DNA of 64,000 nucleotides from assembly GCF_900106035.1 (NCBI RefSeq), contig NZ_FNUC01000003.1, positions 2,163,501 through 2,227,500 of the forward strand, written 5' to 3'. Positions 35,603 to 44,453 of this stretch are shown here, one piece after another. The translations under genes were made by a program, and so were the position numbers. How positions within the stretch are numbered: the first letter of the stretch is position 1; each line of letters opens with the position of its first letter. Source of the DNA: Jiangella alba (GTDB lineage Bacteria; Actinomycetota; Actinomycetes; Jiangellales; Jiangellaceae). The notes beneath the pieces were generated by a model. That model ran no database searches, had not been told where the DNA came from, and saw nothing but the letters and a program-made list of their open reading frames with translations.

Positions 35603-37086
35603 CGGCCCTTGAATTCGTCGAGCTGCTCCTGCGTCTCCTGCAGGATTCGGGGGAGGCCGGCCCGCTCGATGGCCGAGCGCAGGTTGGACAGTGCCTCGTC
35701 CGCGTCGAGCTGCCCCGTGAGTGCCAGAGGCGCGTGCTCGTCGATGGCCGCGGTGACCGCCGCGACCTCGGTGCGGATGCGGTCGGTGGTGAGGGAGAAC
35801 CCGATGGCCTTGGACGGGGCGGCCGACCCGTTCAGTTCGGCCTCGCGTTCCCAGCGCTTCGCCTCGGCGTCGGCCAGGTTGCGGTACGGCGCGTTGAACT
35901 GGTTGCCGAAGACCCAGTCGCTGTTGGGGTCGTAGGCCGCCTGCTGGGGTCCGGCTTCGACCAGGTCCGGGTGGTCGGCGCTCTGGACGTAGTGGGTGCC
36001 CTCGATGCCGAAGCAGATCGTGCGGTACACGTCCAGGTCGGTGTTGAGGGCCTCGAGGAACGACAGCACCGCAGCGGGGTCGGGAGTGTCGACGTTGATG
36101 CCGGTGAGCGTCGCGAGAACGCCGTCGGTGTTGAGCAGCGGTGTGCGGACGAACGTGTTGCCGATGGTGGCGAACTCGGTGTACTGCGGGTTCGTCGGGA
36201 GGTACTGGGCATCGGCGAACGCGGTCTGGCCGGAGTTCCAGCGGGTCTGCATGTCGTCGGCCGACGGCGGTGTGGGTTCCACGAGGCCGAGCTCGTTCCA
36301 GCGCCGCATGGTGCGGACGGCGTCCTCGAACTCGGGTGTGTCGAACCATGAGAACGCCGCCAGCGAGTCGTCGTCGTAACGAACCGCCAAGGCGAGCGTG
36401 GTGGCGATGGGGTCGAAGCCGTGGATCTCCGGCTGGAACAGCTTGCCGTGGGCCTGGTTGGAGGTGGACCAGGGCAGCAGTTGTCCTGCGTCCCTGACCC
36501 GGACCAGGAAGGGTTCCAACTCGGCGAAGGACGTGATGGCCGCGGGGTCCATCCCGAGCTGGTCGACGACCTCCTGCTTGGCCTGGAAGCCCCACATCTT
36601 GGGGAAGCGCTGCTGGTTGATGACGCCGTAGATCCGGCCGTTGACGCGGGCGGCGTCCCAGACGTCCGACGACATACTGGCCAGCAGCTTGGGCGCATGC
36701 TCGGCCAGTAGGTCGTCGAGCTCGAGCAGGTTGCCGTCTGAGGCGTTGGTGGCGTACGAGTTGGACCACGGTGCCGTGAAGTAGAGATCGCCCGGGTCAC
36801 CCGAGGCGACCCGCAGGCCCATCGCCTGGTTGTAGTCCTGGAGTGCGTCGAGCGTCACCGTGTACGGCGCGCCCCGGTCGGCGAGCAGGTCGTTGAGCGA
36901 GTCCTGGACAGCCCCGGCGTCGGGCAGTTCCTTGGTGGCCATGAAGGTGTAGGTGAGGTCGGCCGAGCCGTCACTCCGGCCGCCGTCGCCGTTCCTCGAG
37001 CAACCGGAGAGGAATCCTGCACCGGCCAGGCCCGCGGCGATGCCGCCGCCGGCGACCAGGAGAGAGCGCCTGCTGATGGTGTTCAT
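35599..37086 (-). CDS. Sugar ABC transporter substrate-binding lipoprotein (LplA/YtcQ-like)
   Basis: 495 residues. The signal peptide has both a twin arginine (SRRSLLVAG) and a lipobox LSGC with Cys29, suggesting Tat-exported lipoprotein anchoring. The mature protein resembles extracellular solute-binding family 1 of the LplA type. That type carries a DUF3502-like C-terminal region, and here it ends in LQETQEQLDEF. It works with the two permeases upstream. No ATPase is encoded here; this permease class usually borrows a shared MsmK/UgpC-type ATPase from elsewhere. Confidence 0.9.
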   Translation of the reverse strand: MNTISRRSLLVAGGGIAAGLAGAGFLSGCSRNGDGGRSDGSADLTYTFMATKELPDAGAVQDSLNDLLADRGAPYTVTLDALQDYNQAMGLRVASGDPGDLYFTAPWSNSYATNASDGNLLELDDLLAEHAPKLLASMSSDVWDAARVNGRIYGVINQQRFPKMWGFQAKQEVVDQLGMDPAAITSFAELEPFLVRVRDAGQLLPWSTSNQAHGKLFQPEIHGFDPIATTLALAVRYDDDSLAAFSWFDTPEFEDAVRTMRRWNELGLVEPTPPSADDMQTRWNSGQTAFADAQYLPTNPQYTEFATIGNTFVRTPLLNTDGVLATLTGINVDTPDPAAVLSFLEALNTDLDVYRTICFGIEGTHYVQSADHPDLVEAGPQQAAYDPNSDWVFGNQFNAPYRNLADAEAKRWEREAELNGSAAPSKAIGFSLTTDRIRTEVAAVTAAIDEHAPLALTGQLDADEALSNLRSAIERAGLPRILQETQEQLDEFKGR

Positions 37087-37121
37087 GACTGCGGTGTCCT
37101 TTCGGTCCTTCGGACGGGCGG

Positions 37122-38069
37122 TCAGTCCTTGACGCCGCCGAGAGTGATGCCCTTGATGAGGAACTTCTGCAGGAAGAAGAAGGCGATGACGATCGGACCG
37201 ATCGCGAGGACGGCGATCGCCGCCCGCGCAGACTGCACCGGGACGACGTCGAAGCCGCCGGCCAGCTGGGGGTTGGTCAGCGCGAAGTCGATGTTGGAGT
37301 TGATGCGATACAGCAGCAGCTGGACGGGGGTCAGCGCCCGATCCTGGACGTAGAGCAGTCCCAGCCACCAGTCGTTCCAGTACTGGAGCATGACGAACAG
37401 CCCGACGGCTCCGAGCGCGGGTTTGGACAGCGGGAGCACGACGGAGCGGAAGACCCGGAGTTCGCCGGCGCCGTCGATGCGGGCCGCGTCGAACAGCTCG
37501 CTCGGCAGGCCCATGAAGTACGTGCGCAGGAGCAGCACGTACCACGGTGCGACCAAGTAGGGGAGGATCAGCACCCAAAGCGTGTCCTGGAGCCCGTAGT
37601 AGCGAGTGATCATGATGTAGAGCGGGACCAGGCCGCCATTGAAGATCATGGCGAACAGCACGGCGAGAGTGATCGGCCGCCGCAGGCGGAAGTCCGGCCG
37701 CGAGAGCGCGAACGCCATCAGCGCCATGATGAGCAGCGACGCCACGGTGCCCACCCCGGTCACGACGATCGACACGGCGTAGCTGCGCAGGAGCTGATCG
37801 GCGTTGTCGAGCACGAAGCGGTACGCCTCTGTGGTGAACCCGCGCGGCCAGAGCCCGTAGCCGTGCTCGTTGAGCTGAGTCTCGTCGGAGAACGACGCCG
37901 AGACCATGATGACGAGAGGGAGGACGAAGGCCGCGGCGATACCGACGGCCACGACGCGAAGGACGAGGGGCGCCCGCCGCGCGGCGCTCGGCTTGCGCCG
38001 TCCGGCGGGTGTGGACGGCACCGGCGGGATGGCTCCGGCCTGGCGCGGAGTGACCTCAGAAGAGAGCAT
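37122..38069 (-). CDS. Carbohydrate ABC transporter permease (LplC-like)
   Basis: 315 residues from ATG at 38069, which overlaps the LplB-like gene. About six membrane segments are present, and the conserved EAA loop is LFDAARIDGAGELRVFRSVVLPLSKPAL. The C-terminal FLQKFLIKGITLGGVKD tail ('K-G-x-x-x-G-x-x-K-x') is a hallmark of LplC-type permeases. It is partner of the 38056 permease and the lipoprotein. Confidence 0.93.
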   Translation of the reverse strand: MLSSEVTPRQAGAIPPVPSTPAGRRKPSAARRAPLVLRVVAVGIAAAFVLPLVIMVSASFSDETQLNEHGYGLWPRGFTTEAYRFVLDNADQLLRSYAVSIVVTGVGTVASLLIMALMAFALSRPDFRLRRPITLAVLFAMIFNGGLVPLYIMITRYYGLQDTLWVLILPYLVAPWYVLLLRTYFMGLPSELFDAARIDGAGELRVFRSVVLPLSKPALGAVGLFVMLQYWNDWWLGLLYVQDRALTPVQLLLYRINSNIDFALTNPQLAGGFDVVPVQSARAAIAVLAIGPIVIAFFFLQKFLIKGITLGGVKD

Positions 38070-39006
38070 TGTCCGGAGTCCTCCTGCGCACGTACCAGTT
38101 GGCTGTGGTGACCAGCAGGAATCCGACGACCGCCTGGTACAGGCCGGCCGCGGCCGCCATACCGACGTCACCGGTGGTGGTCAGCGCCCGGTACACGAAC
38201 GTGTCGATGACGTCGGTGGTGGGATAGAGCGCGGGGTTGTTCTGGGTCACCTGGAAGAACAACCCGAAGTCGGCGTTGAACATCTTGCTGACCGACAGCA
38301 GGACGTTGATGACGATGAGCGGGAGCAGCAGGGGAAGGGTGATGCGGCGGATCTGCTGCCATCGTGATGCGCCGTCGATGTCGGCGGCCTCGTACAGGGA
38401 CGGGTTGATCGCGAGGATGCCCGCCACGTAGACGATGACCCAGAACCCGACGCCCTTCCACAGGTCGACCGACACCAGGATGGCGGGCCAGTACTCGGGT
38501 TCGGAGTACCAGTTGACCGCGGGCAGGGCGGCCGCGCCCAAGATCTGGTTTACCAGGCCGCGACCGGAGTCCAGGAACGCTGTGACGAGGTTGGCCACGA
38601 CCACCCAGGACAGGACGAACGGCAGGAACATCGCCGACTGCGTGACGGTGGCCAGCAGCGGCGAGCGGGCACGCAGCTCGTGCAGGACGAGCGCGAGCGT
38701 CAGGGCGACCACGAGGGTTGCGACGATGAACGACAGGTTCATGACCACGGTGTTGCGTGTGATCCGCGCCGCGTCGCCGGCGAACAGGTAGGCGAAGTTC
38801 TCGAATCCCACGGTCTGGCTGCCGAAGATGCCGTCACGCGGGCGGAAGTCCTTGAACGCCAGCACGATGCCGAAGAGCGGGGCGTAGTTGAACAGGACCA
38901 GCAAGGCCAGCCCGGGCGCGCACAGCCCGAGGTAGAGCAGTTCGCGACGGATCGCCCGAGAGCGCCGCTGACTACGTCGCGGTCGCACACGAGGCTCACT
39001 CTGCAC
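38056..39006 (-). CDS. Carbohydrate ABC transporter permease (LplB-like)
   Basis: 316 residues, probably from GTG at 39006; the RBS is not strong and a nearby internal start is possible. A basic N-terminus precedes LLYLGLCAPGLALLVLFNYAPLFGIVLAF, the LplB-type first segment with 'Y-x-P-x-x-G'. The EAA loop is LYEAADIDGASRWQQIRRITLPLL. It is the first gene of the leftward sugar operon, so it should be transcribed from the 39007-39119 control region shared with the regulator-hydrolase gene. Confidence 0.92.
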   Translation of the reverse strand: MQSEPRVRPRRSQRRSRAIRRELLYLGLCAPGLALLVLFNYAPLFGIVLAFKDFRPRDGIFGSQTVGFENFAYLFAGDAARITRNTVVMNLSFIVATLVVALTLALVLHELRARSPLLATVTQSAMFLPFVLSWVVVANLVTAFLDSGRGLVNQILGAAALPAVNWYSEPEYWPAILVSVDLWKGVGFWVIVYVAGILAINPSLYEAADIDGASRWQQIRRITLPLLLPLIVINVLLSVSKMFNADFGLFFQVTQNNPALYPTTDVIDTFVYRALTTTGDVGMAAAAGLYQAVVGFLLVTTANWYVRRRTPDNALF

Positions 39007-39073
39007 GGCGCCATCACCTGCTTCGTCGCTGGAGGACCGGAGCGGTCTGAGGGAATTTACTTCGCCGACACTC

Positions 39074-39113
39074 GAAAGAACATTGATTTCATGTGGCTGA
39101 AAGGATTATTCTC
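39074..39113. promoter_or_regulatory. AT-rich control region with two GAAAG-type half sites (candidate RpiR operator)
   Basis: GAAAGAACATTGATTTC (39074-39090) and GAAAGGATTATTCTC (39099-39113) begin alike and sit in an unusually AT-rich patch between the divergent operons. RpiR/MurR regulators bind GAAA...TTTC-like sites, and an RpiR-type gene starts here. If these are operators, the GTG at 39093 lies inside them, which favours GTG 39120 as the true start of that gene. Confidence 0.3.
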
Positions 39114-39119
39114 ACTGCC

Positions 39120-40727
39120 GTGCTCATCGGTCAAGTACCTCAGCCCGGTCGTAGTAGCGGTGCCATCGACCGCATCCACGCCTACCTGCCGAACCTGTCG
39201 CCGGCGGAGCGCCGCGTCGGCGAGGCCATCATCGCCAGCCCAGGCGACGCCATCGGAATGACGATCATGGAGTTCGCCAAGGAGTGCGGCGTCGCCCAGG
39301 CGACCCTCACTCGCTTCGCGCAGCATGTCGGGTTCGACGGCTACCCGGCGCTTCGGCTCAGCCTCGCCAACGATCGGGCGCTGACCGCGCAGATCCGTGC
39401 CGAAGGGCCGGCAGAGCGCGACATCCAGGCGGCCGCCCACTTCGGGAACGACGACTACCTGCCCATGCTCGCGGCCGCCCTCCGGCACACCTCGGTGGTC
39501 GAGATCTGGTCGTCCCCGGACACCGACGTCGGCGCGGAGCTGCTGGCCACCGAACTGCGTGCGCTCGGTGTGCATGCCAGTTGGTCGAACAAGCCGCGGC
39601 ATTGGGCGTTGACCGCGGGCGCGCTGCCGCCAACCTCGATGGTCGTGTTGTTCGGGCCGACTGGTCCGCATGCCGCCGAAACCGACCGTGCGCTCGGCCT
39701 GGCGCGTGCGCGAGGCGCATCGGTCGGGATCGTCGGCGGTTCACTACCCAGCGGCCAGCCCGAGCCCGGGACCTACGCACTTTCGCTTCCACAAGGCGCC
39801 ACACCGGAGACGGCGTCCATCATCGCCGCGCACTCGATCGCCCAGGCCGTCCGAGCCGTGTCACACATCGTCGGGGATGGGCCGGCGTCGCCGTGGACAC
39901 CGTGGCCCCACCTGCGCGACCTCTACATCCCGTTCCCGGGCCACGACCCCATTCCGGCGACACTGCTCAGCCAGCCGCCCGATTCCCCGTCGGCCAGCCT
40001 CGTCGTCCTGTTCGGGGGACACCGGTCGTCGCGTGAGCAGGCCGTGCCGCCAGGCATCCCGGTGAACCGCGAGCTGCCCAGCCATGCCGCTGCTCTGCTG
40101 AACGACGGACACCACGTCCTCGTCGTCGAGAATCCAGGGCACGGTGCGCGCAAGCGGGAATGGGAGAACGCGTCCGACCTCGTCGGATTCAGCCTCGACG
40201 GCCAGGGCGAGGACCTGCTCGAAATCGCGTGGACGCAGGCGCCGCACATTGTCGATGCGGTCCTCGATCTGCCCGAGCAGGTCGATCCCGCACGCATCGC
40301 GGTCGTCGGCCAGTCCTGGGGCGGACTGCAGGCGATGCTCATGGCGTCGGGGGACCCGCGGCTGCGCTGCGTCGCCGCGCTCATGCCGGTCTGTTTCCCG
40401 ACCACCGTGCGGGAGTACGCCAAGTTCGCCAGGCGCTCGCGAGTCGAGAAGGCGAGCCTGCTGGGGGAGCGGGGCGACCACCTCGCGACGCGCCCGCTGC
40501 TGCTGGTCTCCGGTGAGCATGACCATGTGGCTCCCTCGCAGGAGGTGCGCCGGCTCGAGGAGGGGCTGCGTGCCCGGTACGAGAGCGACGGTCGCGGAGA
40601 GCAGCTCGTGCACGTCGAGCTGGCGAACGTCGGGCACACCTTCAGCCGCGACGCCACGGAACGGATGCTCGTCTGGGTCGCGCAGCACCTGGGCGGCGAG
40701 GGCACGGCCGTCGACGGGCGGCGGTGA
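39120..40727 (+). CDS. RpiR/MurR-type regulator fused to an alpha/beta-hydrolase
   Basis: 535 residues from GTG at 39120; GTG 39093 would add nine. Residues ~10-80 are the RpiR HTH domain (YLPNLSPAERRVGEAI, then AKECGVAQATLTRFAQHVGF). Residues ~95-245 have a SIS-like sugar-phosphate-binding layout (VVEIWSSPDTDVGAELLATEL, SMVVLFGPTG). From ~265 a complete alpha/beta-hydrolase follows: Ser399 in GQSWGG, Asp468 in SGEHDHV and His506 in VGHTF. RpiR proteins normally end after the SIS domain at about 280-300 residues. The fusion reads through without a stop and is translationally coupled to the next gene. It probably regulates this sugar module and may hydrolyse or sense an acylated sugar. Confidence 0.85.
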   Translation: MLIGQVPQPGRSSGAIDRIHAYLPNLSPAERRVGEAIIASPGDAIGMTIMEFAKECGVAQATLTRFAQHVGFDGYPALRLSLANDRALTAQIRAEGPAERDIQAAAHFGNDDYLPMLAAALRHTSVVEIWSSPDTDVGAELLATELRALGVHASWSNKPRHWALTAGALPPTSMVVLFGPTGPHAAETDRALGLARARGASVGIVGGSLPSGQPEPGTYALSLPQGATPETASIIAAHSIAQAVRAVSHIVGDGPASPWTPWPHLRDLYIPFPGHDPIPATLLSQPPDSPSASLVVLFGGHRSSREQAVPPGIPVNRELPSHAAALLNDGHHVLVVENPGHGARKREWENASDLVGFSLDGQGEDLLEIAWTQAPHIVDAVLDLPEQVDPARIAVVGQSWGGLQAMLMASGDPRLRCVAALMPVCFPTTVREYAKFARRSRVEKASLLGERGDHLATRPLLLVSGEHDHVAPSQEVRRLEEGLRARYESDGRGEQLVHVELANVGHTFSRDATERMLVWVAQHLGGEGTAVDGRR

Positions 40728-42709
40728 CCGTGGGAATCGGTGCGGCAGTGGCCAGACGGACCAGCATCTCCATCGCCCCCAGCGGAGGGCCCTTCCCGGC
40801 CTGGGCCGTGCTCGAACGAAAGCTGATCGACGAACTGGACCGCGCGTGGCGGGTGTTCCGGGACCGGTGCACCGAGCCCGACGGGCGGGTCCGGTTCGAC
40901 AACGCCGGCTACCTGAGCTCCCGGGACGCCGTCGACGACTTCTACGAGATCTTCTTCAACTGGCCGACCCTGGCGCTGATCACCGGTTCGGATGATCTGC
41001 TGGACGCGTCGAAACGGCATTGGACGGGCACGACCCGGATGCTCGCCGAGCTGGGCCGGCTCGAGGACGAGTACGAGGTCGGCTACGACTGGTTCCACCA
41101 GGGCGAGGGCAACCTCTTCTTCTACGGCCTCTGCCTCGCGGCGCCACAGGATGACGATCTCGTCGAGCGCTCCCGCCGGTTCGCCGACCTCTACCTGGGC
41201 GGTCCACCGTCGAACTACGACTCCGAACGCAACATGATGCGGGCGATCCACACCGGTGCCGGCGGCCCGCGTTACGGGCTGCGTGACGAATCGGTGGCGC
41301 GCTACCCATGGACGCGGTCGATGGACCGCTACGGCCTGCCCTTCACTTGGCTTCCCGGCATCGAGAGTTATGACGCCCTGCTCGCCGACGACGCGCTGCA
41401 ACGACGCCTGGGCGAGGAGATGGAGCGGCGCATGGGGCGCGGCGACGCCGTCGTCAGCCTGGCGGTGACCAGCCTGATGATGAACGCCCACCTCATGACC
41501 GGCGACGAGAAATACCGGGACTGGATGCTGCGCTACACCGACGGCTGGGTCGGGCGCGCAGCCGGCAACGGCGGCGTCGTGCCCGACAACGTCGGCCCGA
41601 GTGGTGCGGTCGGCGAGCTCATGGACGGCCGGTGGTACGGCGGTCACTACGGCTGGTCGTTCCCGCACGGCATCGAGAGCGTGGGCAGCGCCGTGCTCGT
41701 CGCGGCGATCAACTGCCACCTCGTCGCTCCCGATCGCGGCTATCTGGACTTCGCCCGCCGTCAGCTGGACTTCTGCCTCGACCACGCGGTCGTCGCCACG
41801 CCCGACCGCATCCATCCCGACATGCGCGAGGAATTCGTCCGCCGCCACGGCCTTGATCCGCACGCGCCGACGCTGCTCGCACCAGCTCGCTACACCGACG
41901 GCGGCCACTTCGACCTGCAGCCCCCGCCACTGGACCTGCTCACCGCGCTGTGGAACGTCAGCCAGGACGAGCGAGATCGCGGCCGCATCCGCGACCTCCG
42001 GCGAGCGAGCAGCGCCGACCCTGCCGCGTTCGGGCTGTTCCGCAACAAGGGCGAGGACGGCCACAGCGCGCCCTGGCTGGCCTTCCTCGACGGGGAGAAC
42101 CCGCGCTACCCCGAGGTCAGCCTCACCGGGGCGCTGAGCATCCTGGCCCGGCGTCTCGAGCTCATCGAGTCAGACGCGACTGATCCCCGTGCCATGACCG
42201 AGTGGCACTACCAAGCGCTCAATCCCGTGCTGACCGAGGTGCTGTTGCAGCTCACCTCGGGCGCTCCACAGGTGATCTACAACGGCGGACTGCTCCAGAC
42301 ACAGGTCCGCTACCACGACGCCGTCACGGGTTCACCGGGGCTTCCCTCCGACGTGGCGGCGCTGGTCTCGCAGGTCACCACTGACGAGATCGAGTTGTCG
42401 CTGGTGAACACCTCGCTCGCCGAGCCGCGCGAGGTCACCGTCGTCGGCGGCGCGCTCGGTGAGCATGCGATCACCGCCGTGGCCTGGACAGCTCTCGACT
42501 CCTGGCCGGGCTCGATCGCCGACCAGTTCGGGCCGACCGGCCCGGCGCAGACGCGCTGGGCCGAGGTCGAGACAGGTGCCCTGGACGTGCGGCTGGCCCC
42601 GGGCGCCGAGGCCCGGCTGACGCTCACCCTCGACCGCAACGCGTTCGCACCGACCTATCGCCCGCTGGCGCGGCCGCCCCGCGTCGCCGACGGACAGGAG
42701 CCATCGTGA
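40724..42709 (+). CDS. Large helical protein, possibly a six-hairpin glycosidase-like enzyme (unknown)
   Basis: 661 residues from GTG at 40724, which overlaps the upstream stop. Aromatic and His/Glu-rich segments recur between helices: YDWFHQGEGNLFFYGL, YGLPFTWLPGIESY, GRWYGGHYGWSFPHG. The last ~120 residues look like beta-strands, as in proteins with an (alpha/alpha)6 barrel and a C-terminal sandwich. No named family was recognised with confidence. No signal peptide was seen. Its place between the regulator-hydrolase and an RraA-family gene makes a carbohydrate-processing role likely, but catalytic residues cannot be assigned. Confidence 0.75.
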   Translation: MTVGIGAAVARRTSISIAPSGGPFPAWAVLERKLIDELDRAWRVFRDRCTEPDGRVRFDNAGYLSSRDAVDDFYEIFFNWPTLALITGSDDLLDASKRHWTGTTRMLAELGRLEDEYEVGYDWFHQGEGNLFFYGLCLAAPQDDDLVERSRRFADLYLGGPPSNYDSERNMMRAIHTGAGGPRYGLRDESVARYPWTRSMDRYGLPFTWLPGIESYDALLADDALQRRLGEEMERRMGRGDAVVSLAVTSLMMNAHLMTGDEKYRDWMLRYTDGWVGRAAGNGGVVPDNVGPSGAVGELMDGRWYGGHYGWSFPHGIESVGSAVLVAAINCHLVAPDRGYLDFARRQLDFCLDHAVVATPDRIHPDMREEFVRRHGLDPHAPTLLAPARYTDGGHFDLQPPPLDLLTALWNVSQDERDRGRIRDLRRASSADPAAFGLFRNKGEDGHSAPWLAFLDGENPRYPEVSLTGALSILARRLELIESDATDPRAMTEWHYQALNPVLTEVLLQLTSGAPQVIYNGGLLQTQVRYHDAVTGSPGLPSDVAALVSQVTTDEIELSLVNTSLAEPREVTVVGGALGEHAITAVAWTALDSWPGSIADQFGPTGPAQTRWAEVETGALDVRLAPGAEARLTLTLDRNAFAPTYRPLARPPRVADGQEPS

Positions 42710-43473
42710 CCCGCACGATCCCCACCCCGGCCTGGCCGCTTCCCGTGGTCGGCGCCGAGCCGCCTCGGCCGGACTCCCTTCTGCTGAAGCGGTTCGAGCG
42801 TGTCTCGGCGGCCACGGCGTGCGCGATCCTGCACAAGCTGGGTATCAGGCGAACCTGGCTCGAAGGACCGACGCCCCTGGCCGCGGCACCGCACACGGTG
42901 GGTGTTGCCCGGACCCTGCTGCTCATGCCACAACGTGAGGACGTCGTCAGCGGCCTCGACCAGGAGTACGTCGAGCGGCACTCCGCGTTGTGGCGGGTGT
43001 TCGATGACGTCATGCCTGGTGACATGCTCGTGGTCCAGGCCAACGGCGCACCCCGTACTGGCTGCGTCGGCGAGATCCTCGCCACCGCCTTCGCCGAGTT
43101 GGGCGGCCGAGGCATCGTGGTGGACGGCCGAGTCCGCGATACTCCTGCGTTGACGGAGCTCGGCCTGCCGGTGTGGTGCACGGGCGCCACTCCTCACTAC
43201 GCCTCGCAGGACGAGTTGTTTCCCTGGGGCTTTCACGTGCCTGTCCAGGTCGGCGGGTGCCTGGTGCTACCCGGCGACATCATCGTCGCCGATCGCGACG
43301 GCGCTGTCGTTGTCCCTGCGCGACTGGCTGAAGCCGTCGCCGACCGCGCCGAGGAACACGAGGACTGGGAGGCGTTCAGCCGCGACCGGGTCCGGGCCGG
43401 CGCCCGCCTTTCCGACTACTACCCACTCAACGAGGCGACCCGTCGCGAGTTCGAGAAGGAACGCGGTCGATGA
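42706..43473 (+). CDS. RraA-family protein (aldolase/dehydratase-like)
   Basis: 255 residues from GTG at 42706 (GTGA overlap). The family core is present: FAELGGRGIVVDGRVRDTPAL, with the metal-binding Asp region near residue 140-145, and LPGDIIVADRDGAVVVPARLA. True RraA is about 160 residues. This longer form matches the enzymes related to 4-hydroxy-4-methyl-2-oxoglutarate aldolase. In this module it probably acts on a sugar-derived keto acid. It is coupled to the AKR gene by an ATGA overlap. Confidence 0.87.
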   Translation: MTRTIPTPAWPLPVVGAEPPRPDSLLLKRFERVSAATACAILHKLGIRRTWLEGPTPLAAAPHTVGVARTLLLMPQREDVVSGLDQEYVERHSALWRVFDDVMPGDMLVVQANGAPRTGCVGEILATAFAELGGRGIVVDGRVRDTPALTELGLPVWCTGATPHYASQDELFPWGFHVPVQVGGCLVLPGDIIVADRDGAVVVPARLAEAVADRAEEHEDWEAFSRDRVRAGARLSDYYPLNEATRREFEKERGR

Positions 43474-44453
43474 CGGCCGCACCGCTCCCGGCGGTCGGCA
43501 TCGGCACGGCCGCCTTCGGCCGGCTGTATGCGCCCGTCTCGGCACGTATGGCTGCCGCCACCCTCGAGTCCGCCCGCGCGGCCGGCATCGACTACATCGA
43601 CACCGCACCCGGCTACGGCGACGGCCTGAGCGAACAGCGCATCGGCCGCCACCTCGCGGGCGCCGGGCCGCGGCCGGTCATCTCGACGAAGGTGGGCACC
43701 GTCGTCGACGCCCTGCCTCCCATCGATCTCGACGATCCGGACGCCGTCACGATGCAACCCGGGCGCGTCCATCGCGGCTGGACAGTCGCGGACGTACGGC
43801 GCTCGATTTCGGACTCGCTGAACCGGTTGGGGATCGATGCCATCGACATCGCCCTGCTGCACGACCCCGAGACGGACGAGGACCAGGCCGCCACCACCGC
43901 CTACGAGGCGCTGCGCCAACTGCGTGCCGAGGGTGTCGTCGGCGCCATCGGGGTCGGCTGCAACCACGTCGACGTGGCCATCCGGTTCGTGCGGCGACTC
44001 GATCTCGACTACATCCTCATCGCGGGCCGGTACACCCTGCTCGATCACTCGGCCCTCGACGACCTGCTGCCCAGAGCACTGGACCGAGACACGAAGATCA
44101 TCGCGGCCGGCGTGTTCAACTCCGGCATTCTCGCGTCGGGCCGTGCGGACGACCGGTTCCACTACCGGCCCGCGCCCGAGCACGTCAGAGAGCGGCTCCA
44201 GCAGCTCGTGGCGGCCTGCGCCCGGCACGACGTCGAGCTCGCGGCGGTCGCCGCCCAGTTCCCGTCCGGACACCCGGCCGTAGCGAGCACGGTCGTTGGT
44301 GTCCGGTCGCCCGACGAAGTACTGGCCAACGTCGAGGCGCTGCGCCGGCCCATCCCGGCCACCTTCTGGGACGAGTTGCGCGAACGAGCGCTGCTGCCGG
44401 CCAACGCGCCAGTTCCCAGTGGCCCACCCCTGAACGCGGGGGTGGCGCCATGA
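43470..44453 (+). CDS. Aldo/keto reductase, fucose (threo-aldose) dehydrogenase-like
   Basis: 327 residues. The AKR catalytic tetrad is visible: Asp44 and Tyr49 in YIDTAPGYG, Lys74 in STKVG and His131 in ALLHDPE. The HDPE segment is typical of the D-threo-aldose / L-fucose 1-dehydrogenase branch. Co-occurrence with an alpha-L-fucosidase and a keto-acid aldolase supports oxidation of L-fucose (or a similar sugar) to its lactone. The stop overlaps the next gene by 4 nt. Confidence 0.88.
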   Translation: MTAAPLPAVGIGTAAFGRLYAPVSARMAAATLESARAAGIDYIDTAPGYGDGLSEQRIGRHLAGAGPRPVISTKVGTVVDALPPIDLDDPDAVTMQPGRVHRGWTVADVRRSISDSLNRLGIDAIDIALLHDPETDEDQAATTAYEALRQLRAEGVVGAIGVGCNHVDVAIRFVRRLDLDYILIAGRYTLLDHSALDDLLPRALDRDTKIIAAGVFNSGILASGRADDRFHYRPAPEHVRERLQQLVAACARHDVELAAVAAQFPSGHPAVASTVVGVRSPDEVLANVEALRRPIPATFWDELRERALLPANAPVPSGPPLNAGVAP

